In this document: one piece after another, positions 8,501 to 18,219 of the stretch
Position numbering within the stretch: position 1 is the stretch's first letter
Layout: the number at the start of each line of letters is the position of its first letter
DNA from: Gemmata palustris
Lineage (GTDB): Bacteria; Planctomycetota; Planctomycetia; Gemmatales; Gemmataceae
Assembly (NCBI RefSeq): GCF_017939745.1
Contig: NZ_JAGKQQ010000001.1
Coordinates: 4,650,001 to 4,714,000 of the forward strand
Direction of reading: 5' to 3'
DNA length: 64,000 nt
Made by a program: the position numbers and the translations under genes
The notes under the pieces: model-generated
Databases searched by the model: none
What the model was told of the DNA's origin: nothing
Seen by the model: the letters and a program-made list of their open reading frames with translations, nothing else

Positions 8501-10062
8501 TTCGCCTCCGACCTCAGCAGCGGGAACAGGATCACGTCGCGAATCGTCTGCGTGTTGGTCAACAGCATCACGAGCCGGTCGATGCCGATGCCCAGGCCGC
8601 CCGCGGGCGGCATCCCGTGGCGCAGCGCGCGAATGAAATCGTGGTCCATCTTGGCCATCGAGTCCTCTTCCGACATGCCGGCCAGTTGCTGCGTGAACGT
8701 TTGCTCCTGCGTGATCGGGTCGTTCAGTTCGGTGTAGGCGTTCGCCAACTCCATGCCGTGAACGTACAGCTCGAACCGCTCCGCGATCGCGGGGGTCTCG
8801 CGCTTCCGCTTGGTCAGCGGGCACAGCGGCGCCGGGTAGTCGTGGACGAACACCGGCCCGACCAGCTTCTCTTCCACCAGGTCCTCGAACAGTTCCTGTA
8901 CGAGAACGACGTGCGCCTTCGCGACCTTCGGGGCGCCCTTCGTCGGGGCCATTTCGAGTTCGATGTTCTCCGCGCGAGCGGCGGCCCGCACCGCGACCTC
9001 GTCGGCCATGTCGCACCCGACGTGCTCGAGGAACAGGTCGGCGTACTTCGCGCGCTGGAACGGCGGCTCGAAGTTCACCGTCTTCTCACCGAACGGGATC
9101 GTGCGCCCGCTCCCCAAAGCGTCCACGCAGGCGACGATCAGCCCCTCGGTCAGGTCCATCATGCTGCGGTAGTCGCCGTAAGCCTGGTACAGTTCGAGCA
9201 TGGTGAACTCGGGGTTGTGCCGCGGGCTGATGCCCTCGTTGCGGAACACCCGGCCGAGTTCGTACACCTTTTCGAGACCGCCCACGAGCAGGCGCTTCAG
9301 CGGGAGTTCGAGGGCGATGCGCACGAACAGGTCGATGTCGAGCGCGTTGTGGTGCGTCTCGAACGGGCGCGCGGCCGCCCCGCCCGCGATCGCGTGCAGC
9401 GTGGGGGTTTCCACCTCCATGTAGCCCTGGGCGTCGAGGTGGGTGCGGATCGTGCGGATGATCTTCACGCGCTGGTGCGCGCGGCGCAGCGTGTCCGGCG
9501 TGTAGATCATGTCGAGGTACCGGTGCCGCAACCGGAACTCGATGTCGCCCATCCCGAACACGTCCTTCGGGTGCGGCTCCAGGCTCTTCGTGAGGAACGT
9601 CAGCGTCTCGACCTGGATCGTGAGTTCGCCGGTCTTCGTCTTGCCGAACTCGCCGTCCACGCCGATCAGGTCGCCCAGATCGAGCAACTGCGCGACCTGC
9701 CACTCTTGCGGCGTGACCTTGTTCACGCGAATCATCAACTGCACGCGCCCGGTCTGGTCCCAGATTTCGAGGAACAGGAGCTTCCCGCCGGTGCGGTAGC
9801 GCACCACGCGCCCCGCCGCACGCACCTTCGGTCCGGGCTTCGCGTCGTCGAAATTCTCCGCCGGGAGCTGGCGAATGTCGCCGATGGGCCGAGTATTGTC
9901 GAACCGCTGGCCCCACGGGTCGAGACCGAGGGCTTCGATCTGTCGGAGCTTCTGGAGCCGGATTTCGGCGAGATCGGGCGTTTCGTCGGCCGGTCGGCGC
10001 GGGGTACCGCCGGCGGGTGGAGGGGAAGCGGGGGGCGGCAGGGGCGGGGTTTCGTCGGCCAC
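8497..10062 (-). CDS. lysS: Lysyl-tRNA synthetase, class II
   Basis: A 521-residue class II LysRS that charges tRNA-Lys in the cytoplasm. The N-terminus has a Pro-rich extension of about 25 residues (PPLPPPASPPPAGG). It is followed by an OB-fold anticodon-binding domain (DLGDLIGVDGEFG, KTGELTIQVETL). The catalytic core carries motif 2 (FRNEGISPRHNPEFTM) and motif 3 (GGLGIGIDRLVML). MEVETPTLHAIAGGAAARPF is the typical LysRS signature near motif 1. Length and order match the bacterial family apart from the N-terminal extension. Confidence 0.97.
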   Translation of the reverse strand: MADETPPLPPPASPPPAGGTPRRPADETPDLAEIRLQKLRQIEALGLDPWGQRFDNTRPIGDIRQLPAENFDDAKPGPKVRAAGRVVRYRTGGKLLFLEIWDQTGRVQLMIRVNKVTPQEWQVAQLLDLGDLIGVDGEFGKTKTGELTIQVETLTFLTKSLEPHPKDVFGMGDIEFRLRHRYLDMIYTPDTLRRAHQRVKIIRTIRTHLDAQGYMEVETPTLHAIAGGAAARPFETHHNALDIDLFVRIALELPLKRLLVGGLEKVYELGRVFRNEGISPRHNPEFTMLELYQAYGDYRSMMDLTEGLIVACVDALGSGRTIPFGEKTVNFEPPFQRAKYADLFLEHVGCDMADEVAVRAAARAENIELEMAPTKGAPKVAKAHVVLVQELFEDLVEEKLVGPVFVHDYPAPLCPLTKRKRETPAIAERFELYVHGMELANAYTELNDPITQEQTFTQQLAGMSEEDSMAKMDHDFIRALRHGMPPAGGLGIGIDRLVMLLTNTQTIRDVILFPLLRSEAK

Positions 10063-10210
10063 AGTTAGTATTCCGTTGTGTGAGTGAAGTTACAGGCGTT
10101 TTAGCCGCCGGAACGAACTAAGGACACCCGACGACCGGGCGGTGTTCGCCCCCGACGTGGCGAGGGGCCCGCGCAACGGGTATCGTAGCCCTCACTCACG
10201 AGACTGTGCG

Positions 10211-12778
10211 ATGAACGACGAAGCGGCATTTATCGCGGCGATCGCGGCCGCGCCCGAGGAGCAACACCTACCGCTGGTCTTCGCGGACTGGCTCGACGAC
10301 CGCGGCGACCCGCGCGGCCCGTGGATTCGCCACCACGCCGTCCGCCCGTGGATGCCCCCTACATACGAGAACCCGGCCCCGAAGTTACTCGCCGCGCTCG
10401 TAGCGGACAAGCGCGTGCTCGACGTGCGCCGGGCCGCGGAAGCAATTGGAGAGCCGATCGTCCCGGGGCTGATCGAGTTACTCAAACACGCGAAGCCCCG
10501 CGTTCGGCAGCAGGCGTGCATGTGTTTGCGGAACATCGGCAAGCGCGCAAAGGAAGCCGTACCCGCGCTGCTCGAAGCGCTCGGCGACTCCGAACGCGAC
10601 GTGCGCGAACAGGCCGCGAAAGCACTCAAGGATATCGGAACCGCCGGGGTAACCGACACCGACCAACTAAAAGCAGCACTCACCGACGACGACTGGAGCG
10701 TGCGCCGGGCGGCGAGCAAGGTGCTCGGTTCGATGCGCGCGAAGGGGAGTGTACTCCAGGAATTCGTGACGCAGCTCGACAGTCCCGACGCCGACGACCG
10801 TCGGGAGGCGATCCGCGGCCTGATGCAACTCGACACCGCAGACGCAGTCCCCGCGTTCGATCGCGCGCTCGATGATCCCGAAATGGCGGTCCGCGAATCA
10901 GCGGTCCAGGCGCTCGGCCGGTTGAAATTTGCGGACGCATCGGAAGCGTTATGCCGCGCGATGAAGGACCGCGTCGCGACAATCCGCAAGAGCGCGGTCC
11001 GGCAACTCGGGAGCGGGGGTCGCTACGCGGCCCTCACGCCTGAAGTGGTCACGGCACTTATCGTCTTGCTCGATGATCCGGTGCCCGACGTGCGCACAGC
11101 GGCGTGCGCCACAATCGCTCGATTCGACGGCCCGTTAGTGCCTCCTTTAATTCCGCGCGTCATTGCGTTACTCGGCGACCTCAGCCCCGAAGTCCAGCAA
11201 AGTGCGATCAGCACGCTCAGCGACATTGCCCGAGGCAATAAGGCCGCACTCGAAGCCCTGAACGCGCAACTCAACAACCTCGATCCCAAGCACTGCCAAC
11301 TCGCTGCTTGCGCTGTCGGGACAGTCGGGCGCGACGACGCGAGCGCGCTCGCGGCTCTCGTACCGCTACTCAACGATCCAATCGAGGAGGTGGCGTATGA
11401 CGCGACCAGCGCTATCAGCAATTGGGAGAAGCTCCCGGCTCCGGTTGCGGCCCCGCTGCTCGAGCGACTCGCGCGACTGCGTGGCACCGATCAGTGGGGG
11501 CACGCGACCGCGGTAGTTCTGGGCGCTCTTGGTCGGTTCGAGGCCCCACCAGCCGAAGTGATCGAAGCACTTCGCGAGGCCGTGCGCGCGCCCCCGGTTG
11601 GGTACGGTCAACGGACCGCAATCGAGGCACTTGCGGCCCTGGGATCGGCCGCCGCCCCTGCAATTCCGGATCTCGTCGCCCTGTTCTCTCGCGACGATCA
11701 GCCCTTGGACTACTACGAACACCAGTTCGCGGTGGCGGCGCTCATTCGTATCGGTGAACGCGGGCACGATCAACTCATCGCAGCACTTGATACTGGGACC
11801 GATGACGCGCGCGCGGTTGTTCTTCAGGGCTTACGGGCACAGGGGGCCGCCGCACTGCCGTTCTTGCCCGCAGCGCTCCGACTTTATCACCGCACGACCG
11901 ACGAACGACACCGGAGCCTGATCGTAGACTTGATCCGCGCCCTCGGTCCCGGCGCAGATGCCGCGATTCCGAGTCTGATGGCGGCCCTCGAAACGACGCA
12001 ACCGGGGCACACCAGAACCAACACGCTCCGCGCGCTCCAACAATTCGGCCCCGCGCTCCTTCCGCACCTGCCGAGACTGATCGAACTCGCACGCCGGCCC
12101 GGGTTCGCGAACGACCTCGATACGATCGCCACGATCGTCGCGCATTTCGCCCCGCGCGAACCGCAAGTCAAAGATCCACTGTGTGAATTTCTGCGTGCCG
12201 CTGCACCGGAGGAAACCGACAACAGTGCTCAACGTCGGGTCAAAAAGTCCACCCGACAAACCTGCGCGAGTGCGCTGTTCGCGTTGAACGACGCGGCGCT
12301 ATTGCCGGAACTTGCACGGCTCGTTGACGATCCCGAACCGGATATCCGCGCGGCCCTCGTCTACCAACTCAATCGGCTCGGCACACCGGCCGTTTTCCCG
12401 CTCCTTCGGCGAATGCTTGGTGACAGCGAAGAGGCAGTGCGCCTGCGTGCGATCGAAGTATTAGTCTGGCGCAACGACACCTCAACCGAAACGATCGCCG
12501 CACTGGGTCACGCGGTCGAAGATCGCGCAGCGAAAGTGCGCCGGGCGACCATTGATGCGCTGGGCAAACTGAAAGTGAGCACCGGCGCGGTTCTCGCGGC
12601 GCTCGCCACCGCAACCAGCGACTCCGACACGAAAGTGGCCGAGCGCGCCGCGGTCGCGTTCCGAAAGTTGGCCCCGAAAGAATCGAAGCCGAAACCCGAA
12701 AAGGGAAAGAACGCTCCGGCACCGGCGAAACCCAAGAAGGAACGGCCCCCTGCAAAGGGAAAAAAGAAGCCCGAATGA
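10211..12778 (+). CDS. HEAT-repeat protein with N-terminal TIGR02996 (Gemmata companion) domain
   Basis: An 855-residue protein. The start at 10211 is chosen because residues 1-43 form the TIGR02996 domain (MNDEAAFIAAIAAAP, then LPLVFADWLDDRGD), which always begins at the protein start; the frame is open 23 codons further up without support. From about residue 60 to 825 it is a long array of HEAT/PBS-lyase-type helical repeats (for example LLEALGDSERDVREQAAKAL). The tail is a Lys/Pro-rich strand (PKPEKGKNAPAPAKPKKE). HEAT arrays serve as protein-binding scaffolds; no partner is indicated. The domain is a taxonomic marker for Gemmata-like planctomycetes. Confidence 0.92.
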   Translation: MNDEAAFIAAIAAAPEEQHLPLVFADWLDDRGDPRGPWIRHHAVRPWMPPTYENPAPKLLAALVADKRVLDVRRAAEAIGEPIVPGLIELLKHAKPRVRQQACMCLRNIGKRAKEAVPALLEALGDSERDVREQAAKALKDIGTAGVTDTDQLKAALTDDDWSVRRAASKVLGSMRAKGSVLQEFVTQLDSPDADDRREAIRGLMQLDTADAVPAFDRALDDPEMAVRESAVQALGRLKFADASEALCRAMKDRVATIRKSAVRQLGSGGRYAALTPEVVTALIVLLDDPVPDVRTAACATIARFDGPLVPPLIPRVIALLGDLSPEVQQSAISTLSDIARGNKAALEALNAQLNNLDPKHCQLAACAVGTVGRDDASALAALVPLLNDPIEEVAYDATSAISNWEKLPAPVAAPLLERLARLRGTDQWGHATAVVLGALGRFEAPPAEVIEALREAVRAPPVGYGQRTAIEALAALGSAAAPAIPDLVALFSRDDQPLDYYEHQFAVAALIRIGERGHDQLIAALDTGTDDARAVVLQGLRAQGAAALPFLPAALRLYHRTTDERHRSLIVDLIRALGPGADAAIPSLMAALETTQPGHTRTNTLRALQQFGPALLPHLPRLIELARRPGFANDLDTIATIVAHFAPREPQVKDPLCEFLRAAAPEETDNSAQRRVKKSTRQTCASALFALNDAALLPELARLVDDPEPDIRAALVYQLNRLGTPAVFPLLRRMLGDSEEAVRLRAIEVLVWRNDTSTETIAALGHAVEDRAAKVRRATIDALGKLKVSTGAVLAALATATSDSDTKVAERAAVAFRKLAPKESKPKPEKGKNAPAPAKPKKERPPAKGKKKPE

Positions 12779-12857
12779 AGTTCCCGACCGTGGTTGGTGA
12801 CCGCGACCAAATCGGTGGGTACACTGTTCCGGCCACCTCATCACGGAGACGCTCATC

Positions 12858-13826
12858 ATGGCCGACGACGCACCCGCGCCGAACCCGGACGACAAGAAGC
12901 CCGAGGAGCCGAAGAGCCTCATCGAAAAGGCCGGGGCCGCGCTCCCGATCGCGCTGACCGCTCTCGCGACGGTGTTCGCGTCCATGTCCAACGGCGCGCT
13001 TCAAGAAGCGATGTACTGGAAATCCCAGGCGGCACAGGACCAGTCGAAATCGACGAACCAGTGGTCGCTCGCGGGCTTCAAGCGAGACCGCGCGCTGATT
13101 ATGCAAGCGACCGCGACTCAGCTCCGCGCGTTGAGCAATTACGCGCCCGCCAAGTTTGATGTCACGCTAAAAGACGTTGCCACTCCCGAGGAGCTTCAAA
13201 AGGCTCGTGCGTGGCTCACCGAGCGCGGCGAAAAAGGCGGCCCACCACCAGCAAAACTGCCCGACATTGAAGACGAAAAAATCAAGGAATTGCGCGAGGC
13301 CATCGAGCACCGCGAGCCCGAGCGCGACCTGCTCAAAAAGGCCGGGCGCGTCGAAATGGTGAAGATCACCAAGGCGATCGACGACGCCGAGAAGTACACC
13401 GAACACACCGACAAGGAATGGACCCCGACGCTGAACCTGGCGAACGGACTGGTGCGGGCACAACTCGCGTTCAATCCGGACGCCGCGGACGCGGCCAAGA
13501 AGTCCGCGAGCGCGACCGCCGCGCAAGCGGTGGGCTTCGACCTCGAAGAGCGCCGGTACCGGGCCGAGTCGCGGTTGAACCAGGGGATCGGGTTCCTGTA
13601 CGAGATCCGCACGAAGGTGAGCGCGGCCGAGAGCGACAAGCACCGCAAGAAGAGCGAATTCCTCTCTTACGCGATGCTCGTGGCGCAAATCGGCGCGGTC
13701 GCGTCGTCACTAGCTCTGGCCCGCAAACAGAAAAACGTGCTGTGGCTGTTCGCCGCGATGGTCGGGCTGGTCTCCGTCGTCGTTGGCGGGTACGCTTTTA
13801 TCCCACCCGCGTTGCTCCCGTTCTGA
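12858..13826 (+). CDS. DUF4337-like membrane protein
   Basis: A 322-residue protein with an acidic Pro-rich start, one hydrophobic segment (ALPIALTALATVFASM, about 31-46), a long helical soluble middle and two closely spaced membrane segments at the C-terminus (LSYAMLVAQIGAVASSLALA and LWLFAAMVGLVSVVVGGYAF). The membrane layout and the NQW-x-x-x-x-x-K segment after the first helix resemble DUF4337, though members are usually shorter, about 200 residues. The extra length is the charged middle. Function is unknown. Confidence 0.72.
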   Translation: MADDAPAPNPDDKKPEEPKSLIEKAGAALPIALTALATVFASMSNGALQEAMYWKSQAAQDQSKSTNQWSLAGFKRDRALIMQATATQLRALSNYAPAKFDVTLKDVATPEELQKARAWLTERGEKGGPPPAKLPDIEDEKIKELREAIEHREPERDLLKKAGRVEMVKITKAIDDAEKYTEHTDKEWTPTLNLANGLVRAQLAFNPDAADAAKKSASATAAQAVGFDLEERRYRAESRLNQGIGFLYEIRTKVSAAESDKHRKKSEFLSYAMLVAQIGAVASSLALARKQKNVLWLFAAMVGLVSVVVGGYAFIPPALLPF

Positions 13827-13879
13827 TTTTGTGCTGACGGGGCGGGCCGCGTGCTCGCCCCATACTGGAAAGGTTTCCC

Positions 13880-14647
13880 ATGCACGGCACGGAGCGCCGA
13901 CTCAGCGAACAACTCTTTCACGACCGGCAGGCCGCCGAGCGCGCGGACTCGTTCCGCGCGGGCCGGGCCGATCTCCGGTTCGATACCGGTTCCTACCTCG
14001 ATCACGAAACCTGGGTGCGGCCCGCGTTCGAGGCGCTCGGCAATCTGCGCGGGACGCACGCACTCGACTACGGGTGCGGGCACGGCATGGCCGCCGTTGC
14101 GATGGCCCGCGCCGGCGCGACCGTGACCGCGTTCGATCTGTCGCCGGGTTACGTGAACGAAGCTCGGGCGCGGGCCGCTGCGAACGGCGTGCGTATCGAA
14201 TGCGTGGCCGCTGACGGCGAAGATTTACCCTTTCCGGATGCTTCGTTCGACGCGGTGTGGGGCAACGCGATCCTGCACCACCTCGACCTAGCTAAGGCCG
14301 GAACGGAGCTGCGCCGCGTCCTCAAACCGGGCGGCGTCGCGGTGTTCTGCGAACCGTGGGGCGGGAACCCGGTTCTGGGGTTCGCACGCGGGTCGCTCCC
14401 CTACCCCGGCAAGGATCGCACGCCGGACGAGCACCCACTCACGCACCGCGACCTCGCGCCGCTCCGCGCGATTTTCCCATCGGTCGAAGTCCGCGGATTC
14501 CAACTGCTCGGGATGGTGCGCCGGGTGTGGCGGAACCGCCGGGCGCTGAACCTCCTCGACGCCGCCGACACTCAATTACTCCGCGCTTTGCCCGCTCTCG
14601 GAAACTGGTGCCGCTACGCGGTCATCGTGCTGCGTCGCGAGCAATAG
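13880..14647 (+). CDS. Class I SAM-dependent methyltransferase
   Basis: A 255-residue methyltransferase with the Rossmann-like SAM fold. Motif I is LDYGCGHG (about 63-70), the acidic residue after strand 2 is in VTAFDLSPG, motif II/III is seen as DLPFPDASFDAVWGN and LHHLDL, and the post-motif is LRRVLKPGG. The pattern is that of Methyltransf_11-type small-molecule enzymes. The C-terminal third is basic (RRVWRNRR) and may bind substrate. Neighbours give no pathway clue. Confidence 0.88.
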   Translation: MHGTERRLSEQLFHDRQAAERADSFRAGRADLRFDTGSYLDHETWVRPAFEALGNLRGTHALDYGCGHGMAAVAMARAGATVTAFDLSPGYVNEARARAAANGVRIECVAADGEDLPFPDASFDAVWGNAILHHLDLAKAGTELRRVLKPGGVAVFCEPWGGNPVLGFARGSLPYPGKDRTPDEHPLTHRDLAPLRAIFPSVEVRGFQLLGMVRRVWRNRRALNLLDAADTQLLRALPALGNWCRYAVIVLRREQ

Positions 14648-14729
14648 AAGCCAATTAGGGGGTGGATGTTGGCTGTACGGGCGGTTAGACTATTGGGGTT
14701 GTGCGGATTGCACCGATTGAGCCGCCCCG

Positions 14730-15401
14730 ATGAGTGCCGCTTCGCTACCTCCGGTTGCTGATGCGTCAGGTGCGCCCTCGCGCAGCGCGCAGGTAGCACT
14801 GGGGGTGTTCTTCACGGTGTTGCTCGGTTTGCTCGTGGTTCGGGGGTACGGCAACCGGCTCGGGGCACGGCCAACGGAACCCGCCGCAGTCGATCTCACG
14901 GACCTGAACACCGCGGACCAGACGGAACTGGCTCAGGTGCCGGGCGTCGGGCCGAAAATGGCGGTCGCGATCGTCGATCACCGCCACCTTCACGGGCCGT
15001 TCAAGTCGGTGGACGAGTTGAAAAACGTGCGCGGCATCGGCCCGGTCACGTTCGAGAAGGTCCGCTCGCACTTCCGCACCAGTGCGCCGCCGAATACCCC
15101 TCTCGCCGAAGTACCGATCTCGCCCGCGCCGCCAACCCCACCTGTGCTCGCGCCGACTCCCGCTCCGCGCCCCGCGCCGGTCAGCGCGAAGAAGATTCAA
15201 CCGGGCGAAGCGCCAATCAACGTGAACACCGCGACTCTGGAAGAACTCCAGCGCCTCCCGAGCATCGGTCCGACACACGCGCAGTCGATCATCACGTCCC
15301 GGACACTCGCGCCATTCCAGACCGTGAACGACCTGGACAAAGTGAAGGGCATCGGCCCGAAGACGCTCGACAAGCTCCGCCCGTTCGTGGTGGTGAAGTG
15401 A
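14730..15401 (+). CDS. ComEA-like helix-hairpin-helix protein with two HhH modules
   Basis: A 223-residue protein with an N-terminal membrane segment (VALGVFFTVLLGLLVVRGY, about 24-42). Two tandem helix-hairpin-helix modules follow, at about 50-115 (LNTADQTELAQVPGVGPKMA and VRGIGPVTFEKV) and 158-222 (VNTATLEELQRLPSIGPTHA and VKGIGPKTLDKL). A Pro/Ala-rich linker separates them. HhH modules bind DNA without sequence preference; membrane-anchored ComEA receives DNA during uptake. Most ComEA proteins have one module, so the doubled form is unusual. No other competence genes are nearby. Confidence 0.87.
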   Translation: MSAASLPPVADASGAPSRSAQVALGVFFTVLLGLLVVRGYGNRLGARPTEPAAVDLTDLNTADQTELAQVPGVGPKMAVAIVDHRHLHGPFKSVDELKNVRGIGPVTFEKVRSHFRTSAPPNTPLAEVPISPAPPTPPVLAPTPAPRPAPVSAKKIQPGEAPINVNTATLEELQRLPSIGPTHAQSIITSRTLAPFQTVNDLDKVKGIGPKTLDKLRPFVVVK

Positions 15402-15422
15402 GCGACCGCGGAGCGAAGTGCG

Positions 15423-16448
15423 CTACGGCGCCTTCTTCAATTTCCAGCCAGTCTCGCTAACCTCGAGCCCCTGGTTACCCGCGAACTCGTCGTACACCTT
15501 TTCCATCTCCTCGACGGAATCGAAATACCCGACGATGAACGCGGCACCGAACGTGTCACCGGCCTTCACCGCACGCCCGCCGATCTCTTCGATCATGCAA
15601 ATGTAGCCGCGCTGGTGGCACCAGGCTTCGTAAACGACTGACGGGTCGAGCGTCATGCCGGCCAACCACGGGCCGTCCTTCCCGGTTTTCGGATCGCGGA
15701 TGCGGTACGCGCGGATGATCCGTTGGGGAACCTTCTTGTCGTCGCGCGTGTAGAGGAATTTCTCGTCCGGAGCGAAGTCCTTCTCGAACTCCTTCGGCGC
15801 GATCTTTCCGTGGTAACTGAGGTACACTTCGCTGAACGTGTCACCGCCCTTGTGCTTGATGTGCCCCGGCATGTCGATGCGAAAGAACATCGCGTCGCTC
15901 GCGTTCACCGCGGCGATCTTGTCCGCGGAGATGAAGTAGCGTTTGCCGGCCGGGAACACGATCGTTTGTTCCCACTTCGAGCCGGTCTTCTTACCCGGCG
16001 CGGCGAGCGTATAGGTGTGATCCTGCTTCACCGCGACGAAGTCCTTACCGAAAATCACAGTCGGCTTCAGTTCCTTTGCCTTCGTGCAAATTTGCGGGCC
16101 TTCGATGCAGCGCTTCGCGCGCTTGCCGTGATAGGGATTGTTGAAGACGTAAGGCAGATCACCCGGGAGCTTGTCGCGGTACTCTTCATCACTGCCGGGT
16201 TCCATGACCCAATCGACGATGTCCAGCCCGAACCCGAGGTCGCGCGCGCCGGTTTTCGTGTCGAGCAGGCTGCCGGCTTCAACGCCACTCACGTACCCCT
16301 TTTTCTTGATTGATGCTTCCAGTGTGCTTCCCGCGATACGAATGCGCTCGCCGTCTTCGGTCACTTTGAACGCCGGTGGCTCCGGCGCCGCGGGCACAAC
16401 ACCGGCACCCACAACGAGCGCGAACACAACGGACAAACGTGGGTACAT
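15423..16448 (-). CDS. Secreted protein of unknown function
   Basis: A 341-residue exported protein. The start at 16448 is set by a GGGAG site and the signal peptide that follows (LSVVFALVVGAGVVPAAP). The mature protein is rich in short strands and aromatic residues (YVFNNPYHG, HTYTLAAPGKKTG, MFFRIDMPGH, WLAGMTLDPSVVYEAWCHQRG), in the manner of a beta-sandwich domain seen in planctomycete secreted proteins. It has four Cys. No catalytic motif was recognised. It lies downstream of the hut genes on the same strand but is separated from them by a palindrome. Confidence 0.75.
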   Translation of the reverse strand: MYPRLSVVFALVVGAGVVPAAPEPPAFKVTEDGERIRIAGSTLEASIKKKGYVSGVEAGSLLDTKTGARDLGFGLDIVDWVMEPGSDEEYRDKLPGDLPYVFNNPYHGKRAKRCIEGPQICTKAKELKPTVIFGKDFVAVKQDHTYTLAAPGKKTGSKWEQTIVFPAGKRYFISADKIAAVNASDAMFFRIDMPGHIKHKGGDTFSEVYLSYHGKIAPKEFEKDFAPDEKFLYTRDDKKVPQRIIRAYRIRDPKTGKDGPWLAGMTLDPSVVYEAWCHQRGYICMIEEIGGRAVKAGDTFGAAFIVGYFDSVEEMEKVYDEFAGNQGLEVSETGWKLKKAP

Positions 16449-16524
16449 GACGAACTCCCGCACCGGGCTCCCGGCGCTACAAAAGACTGCATTTCTCTTC
16501 GCCCCGGAGGGGCCGGCGTCCGTA

Positions 16525-16546
16525 GCACAGGGCTTCCGCCCTGTGC
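16525..16546. repeat. REP-like palindrome downstream of hutU
   Basis: A perfect 9-bp stem, gcacagggc paired with gccctgtgc, around a ttcc loop. It starts 12 bases past the hutU stop, so it could shield or end that mRNA. There is no T-run. The form (GC-rich stem, 4-base loop, next to a stop codon) is like dispersed palindromes of planctomycete genomes and the element at 34748-34811. Confidence 0.65.
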
Positions 16547-16557
16547 GTCTTCGTGCG

Positions 16558-18219
16558 TCATTCGCCCAGCATCGGCAGGTCCAGCCCGTTCTCCTTCGCA
16601 CAGCGAATCGCGCTGTCGTAGCCCGCGTCCGCGTGGCGCATCACACCGGTGCCGGGGTCGTTTCGCAACACACGAGCGATGCGTTTCGCAGCTTCCGGTG
16701 TGCCGTCGCACACGATCACGACGCCCGCGTGCTGACTGAACCCCATGCCGACCCCACCGCCGTGGTGCAACGAAACCCACGTCGCGCCGCTCGCGGTATT
16801 CAGGAGCGCGTTCAGTAGTGGCCAGTCGGACACCGCGTCGGAGCCGTCGCGCATTCCTTCCGTTTCGCGGTTTGGGCTGGCGACGGAGCCGGAATCGAGG
16901 TGATCGCGCCCGATCACCACCGGCGCCTTGAGTTCTCCCGACGCGACCATTTCGTTGAACGCCAACCCGACACGGGCGCGGTCCTTCAGCCCGAGCCAAC
17001 AGATGCGAGCAGGTAACCCCTGAAAAGCGATGCGATCCTTCGCTAGATCGAGCCAGCGATGTAGATGCGCGTCATTAGGGATCAGCGCCTTAACTTTTGC
17101 GTCGGTACGGGCGATGTCTTCGGGATCGCCCGACAGCGCGGCCCAGCGGAACGGCCCGACGCCCTCGCAGAACAGCGGGCGGATGTATGCAGGGACGAAA
17201 CCGGGGATGTCGAAGGCGTTCGCGACTCCGTTTTCCTTCGCGGCCTGTCGGATGTTGTTCCCGTAGTCGAGCGCGACCGTACCGCGATTCTGAAGTTCGA
17301 GCATCGCGCGAACGTGAACCGCCATCGAGTGCTTCGCCGCCGCGATCACGTCTTGCGGTTCGGTTTTCGCCTTTGCGCGCCACTCCGCGAGTGTCCACCC
17401 TTGGGGCAAATAGCCGTTCAGCGGGTCGTGCGCGCTGGTTTGGTCGGTGACAACATCCGGCACGATGCCACGCGCGACGAGTTCCGAACACACGTCGGCC
17501 GCGTTGCCGACCAGTCCGACCGATACGGGCTGGCCTTCGCGCACGATGGCGAGTGCGTCATCGAGGTTACTCGCTTTGCGATCGAGGTAACGAGTACGCA
17601 ATCGGAAGTCGATGCGCGTTTCATCGCACTCGACCGCGAGTAAGCTGAAACCGGCCATTGTCGCCGCAAGCGGTTGAGCGCCGCCCATACCGCCCAGTCC
17701 GCCGGTCAGAATCCACTTACCCGCTGCGTTCCCGCCAAAATGTTTCTTCGCGACTGCTACGAATGTCTCGTAGGTGCCCTGCACGATGCCCTGGGTACCG
17801 ATGTAGATCCAGCTCCCGGCGGTCATCTGACCGTACATCATCAGCCCGACGCGGTCGAGTTCGTGGAACTGCTCCCACGTCGCCCAGTGCGGCACCAGAT
17901 TCGAGTTCGCGATGAGCACCCGCGGCGCATCCGAATGCGTCGGGAACACGCCCACGGGCTTACCCGACTGCACGAGCAGCGTCTGGTCGTCCTCCAGTCG
18001 GCGCAGCACTTCGACGATCTTGTCGAAGCACTCCCAATTGCGAGCGGCGCGACCGATCCCACCGTAGACCACGAGTTCGGCGGGGCGCTCGGCCACCTCC
18101 GCGTCGAGGTTGTTCATAAGCATCCGGAGGGCCGCTTCCGTCTGCCAGCTCTTGCACGAAAGTGAGTTCCCCCGCGGCGCGCGGATCACGCGCGAGGGAT
18201 CGTTTCGGGTGAAGGTCAT
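16558..18219 (-). CDS. hutU: Urocanate hydratase
   Basis: A 553-residue enzyme that hydrates urocanate to imidazolonepropionate, the second step of histidine breakdown. Family segments are clear: the NAD-binding [33 protein letters not shown] and [12 protein letters not shown]. The C-terminal [15 protein letters not shown] includes the conserved region near the active site. The start at 18219 is chosen over an upstream ATG because of a GGAGAG site and because it forms an ATGA overlap with the hutG stop. Length matches the family (about 550-560). It is the last gene of hutI-hutG-hutU. Confidence 0.97.
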   Translation of the reverse strand: MTFTRNDPSRVIRAPRGNSLSCKSWQTEAALRMLMNNLDAEVAERPAELVVYGGIGRAARNWECFDKIVEVLRRLEDDQTLLVQSGKPVGVFPTHSDAPRVLIANSNLVPHWATWEQFHELDRVGLMMYGQMTAGSWIYIGTQGIVQGTYETFVAVAKKHFGGNAAGKWILTGGLGGMGGAQPLAATMAGFSLLAVECDETRIDFRLRTRYLDRKASNLDDALAIVREGQPVSVGLVGNAADVCSELVARGIVPDVVTDQTSAHDPLNGYLPQGWTLAEWRAKAKTEPQDVIAAAKHSMAVHVRAMLELQNRGTVALDYGNNIRQAAKENGVANAFDIPGFVPAYIRPLFCEGVGPFRWAALSGDPEDIARTDAKVKALIPNDAHLHRWLDLAKDRIAFQGLPARICWLGLKDRARVGLAFNEMVASGELKAPVVIGRDHLDSGSVASPNRETEGMRDGSDAVSDWPLLNALLNTASGATWVSLHHGGGVGMGFSQHAGVVIVCDGTPEAAKRIARVLRNDPGTGVMRHADAGYDSAIRCAKENGLDLPMLGE

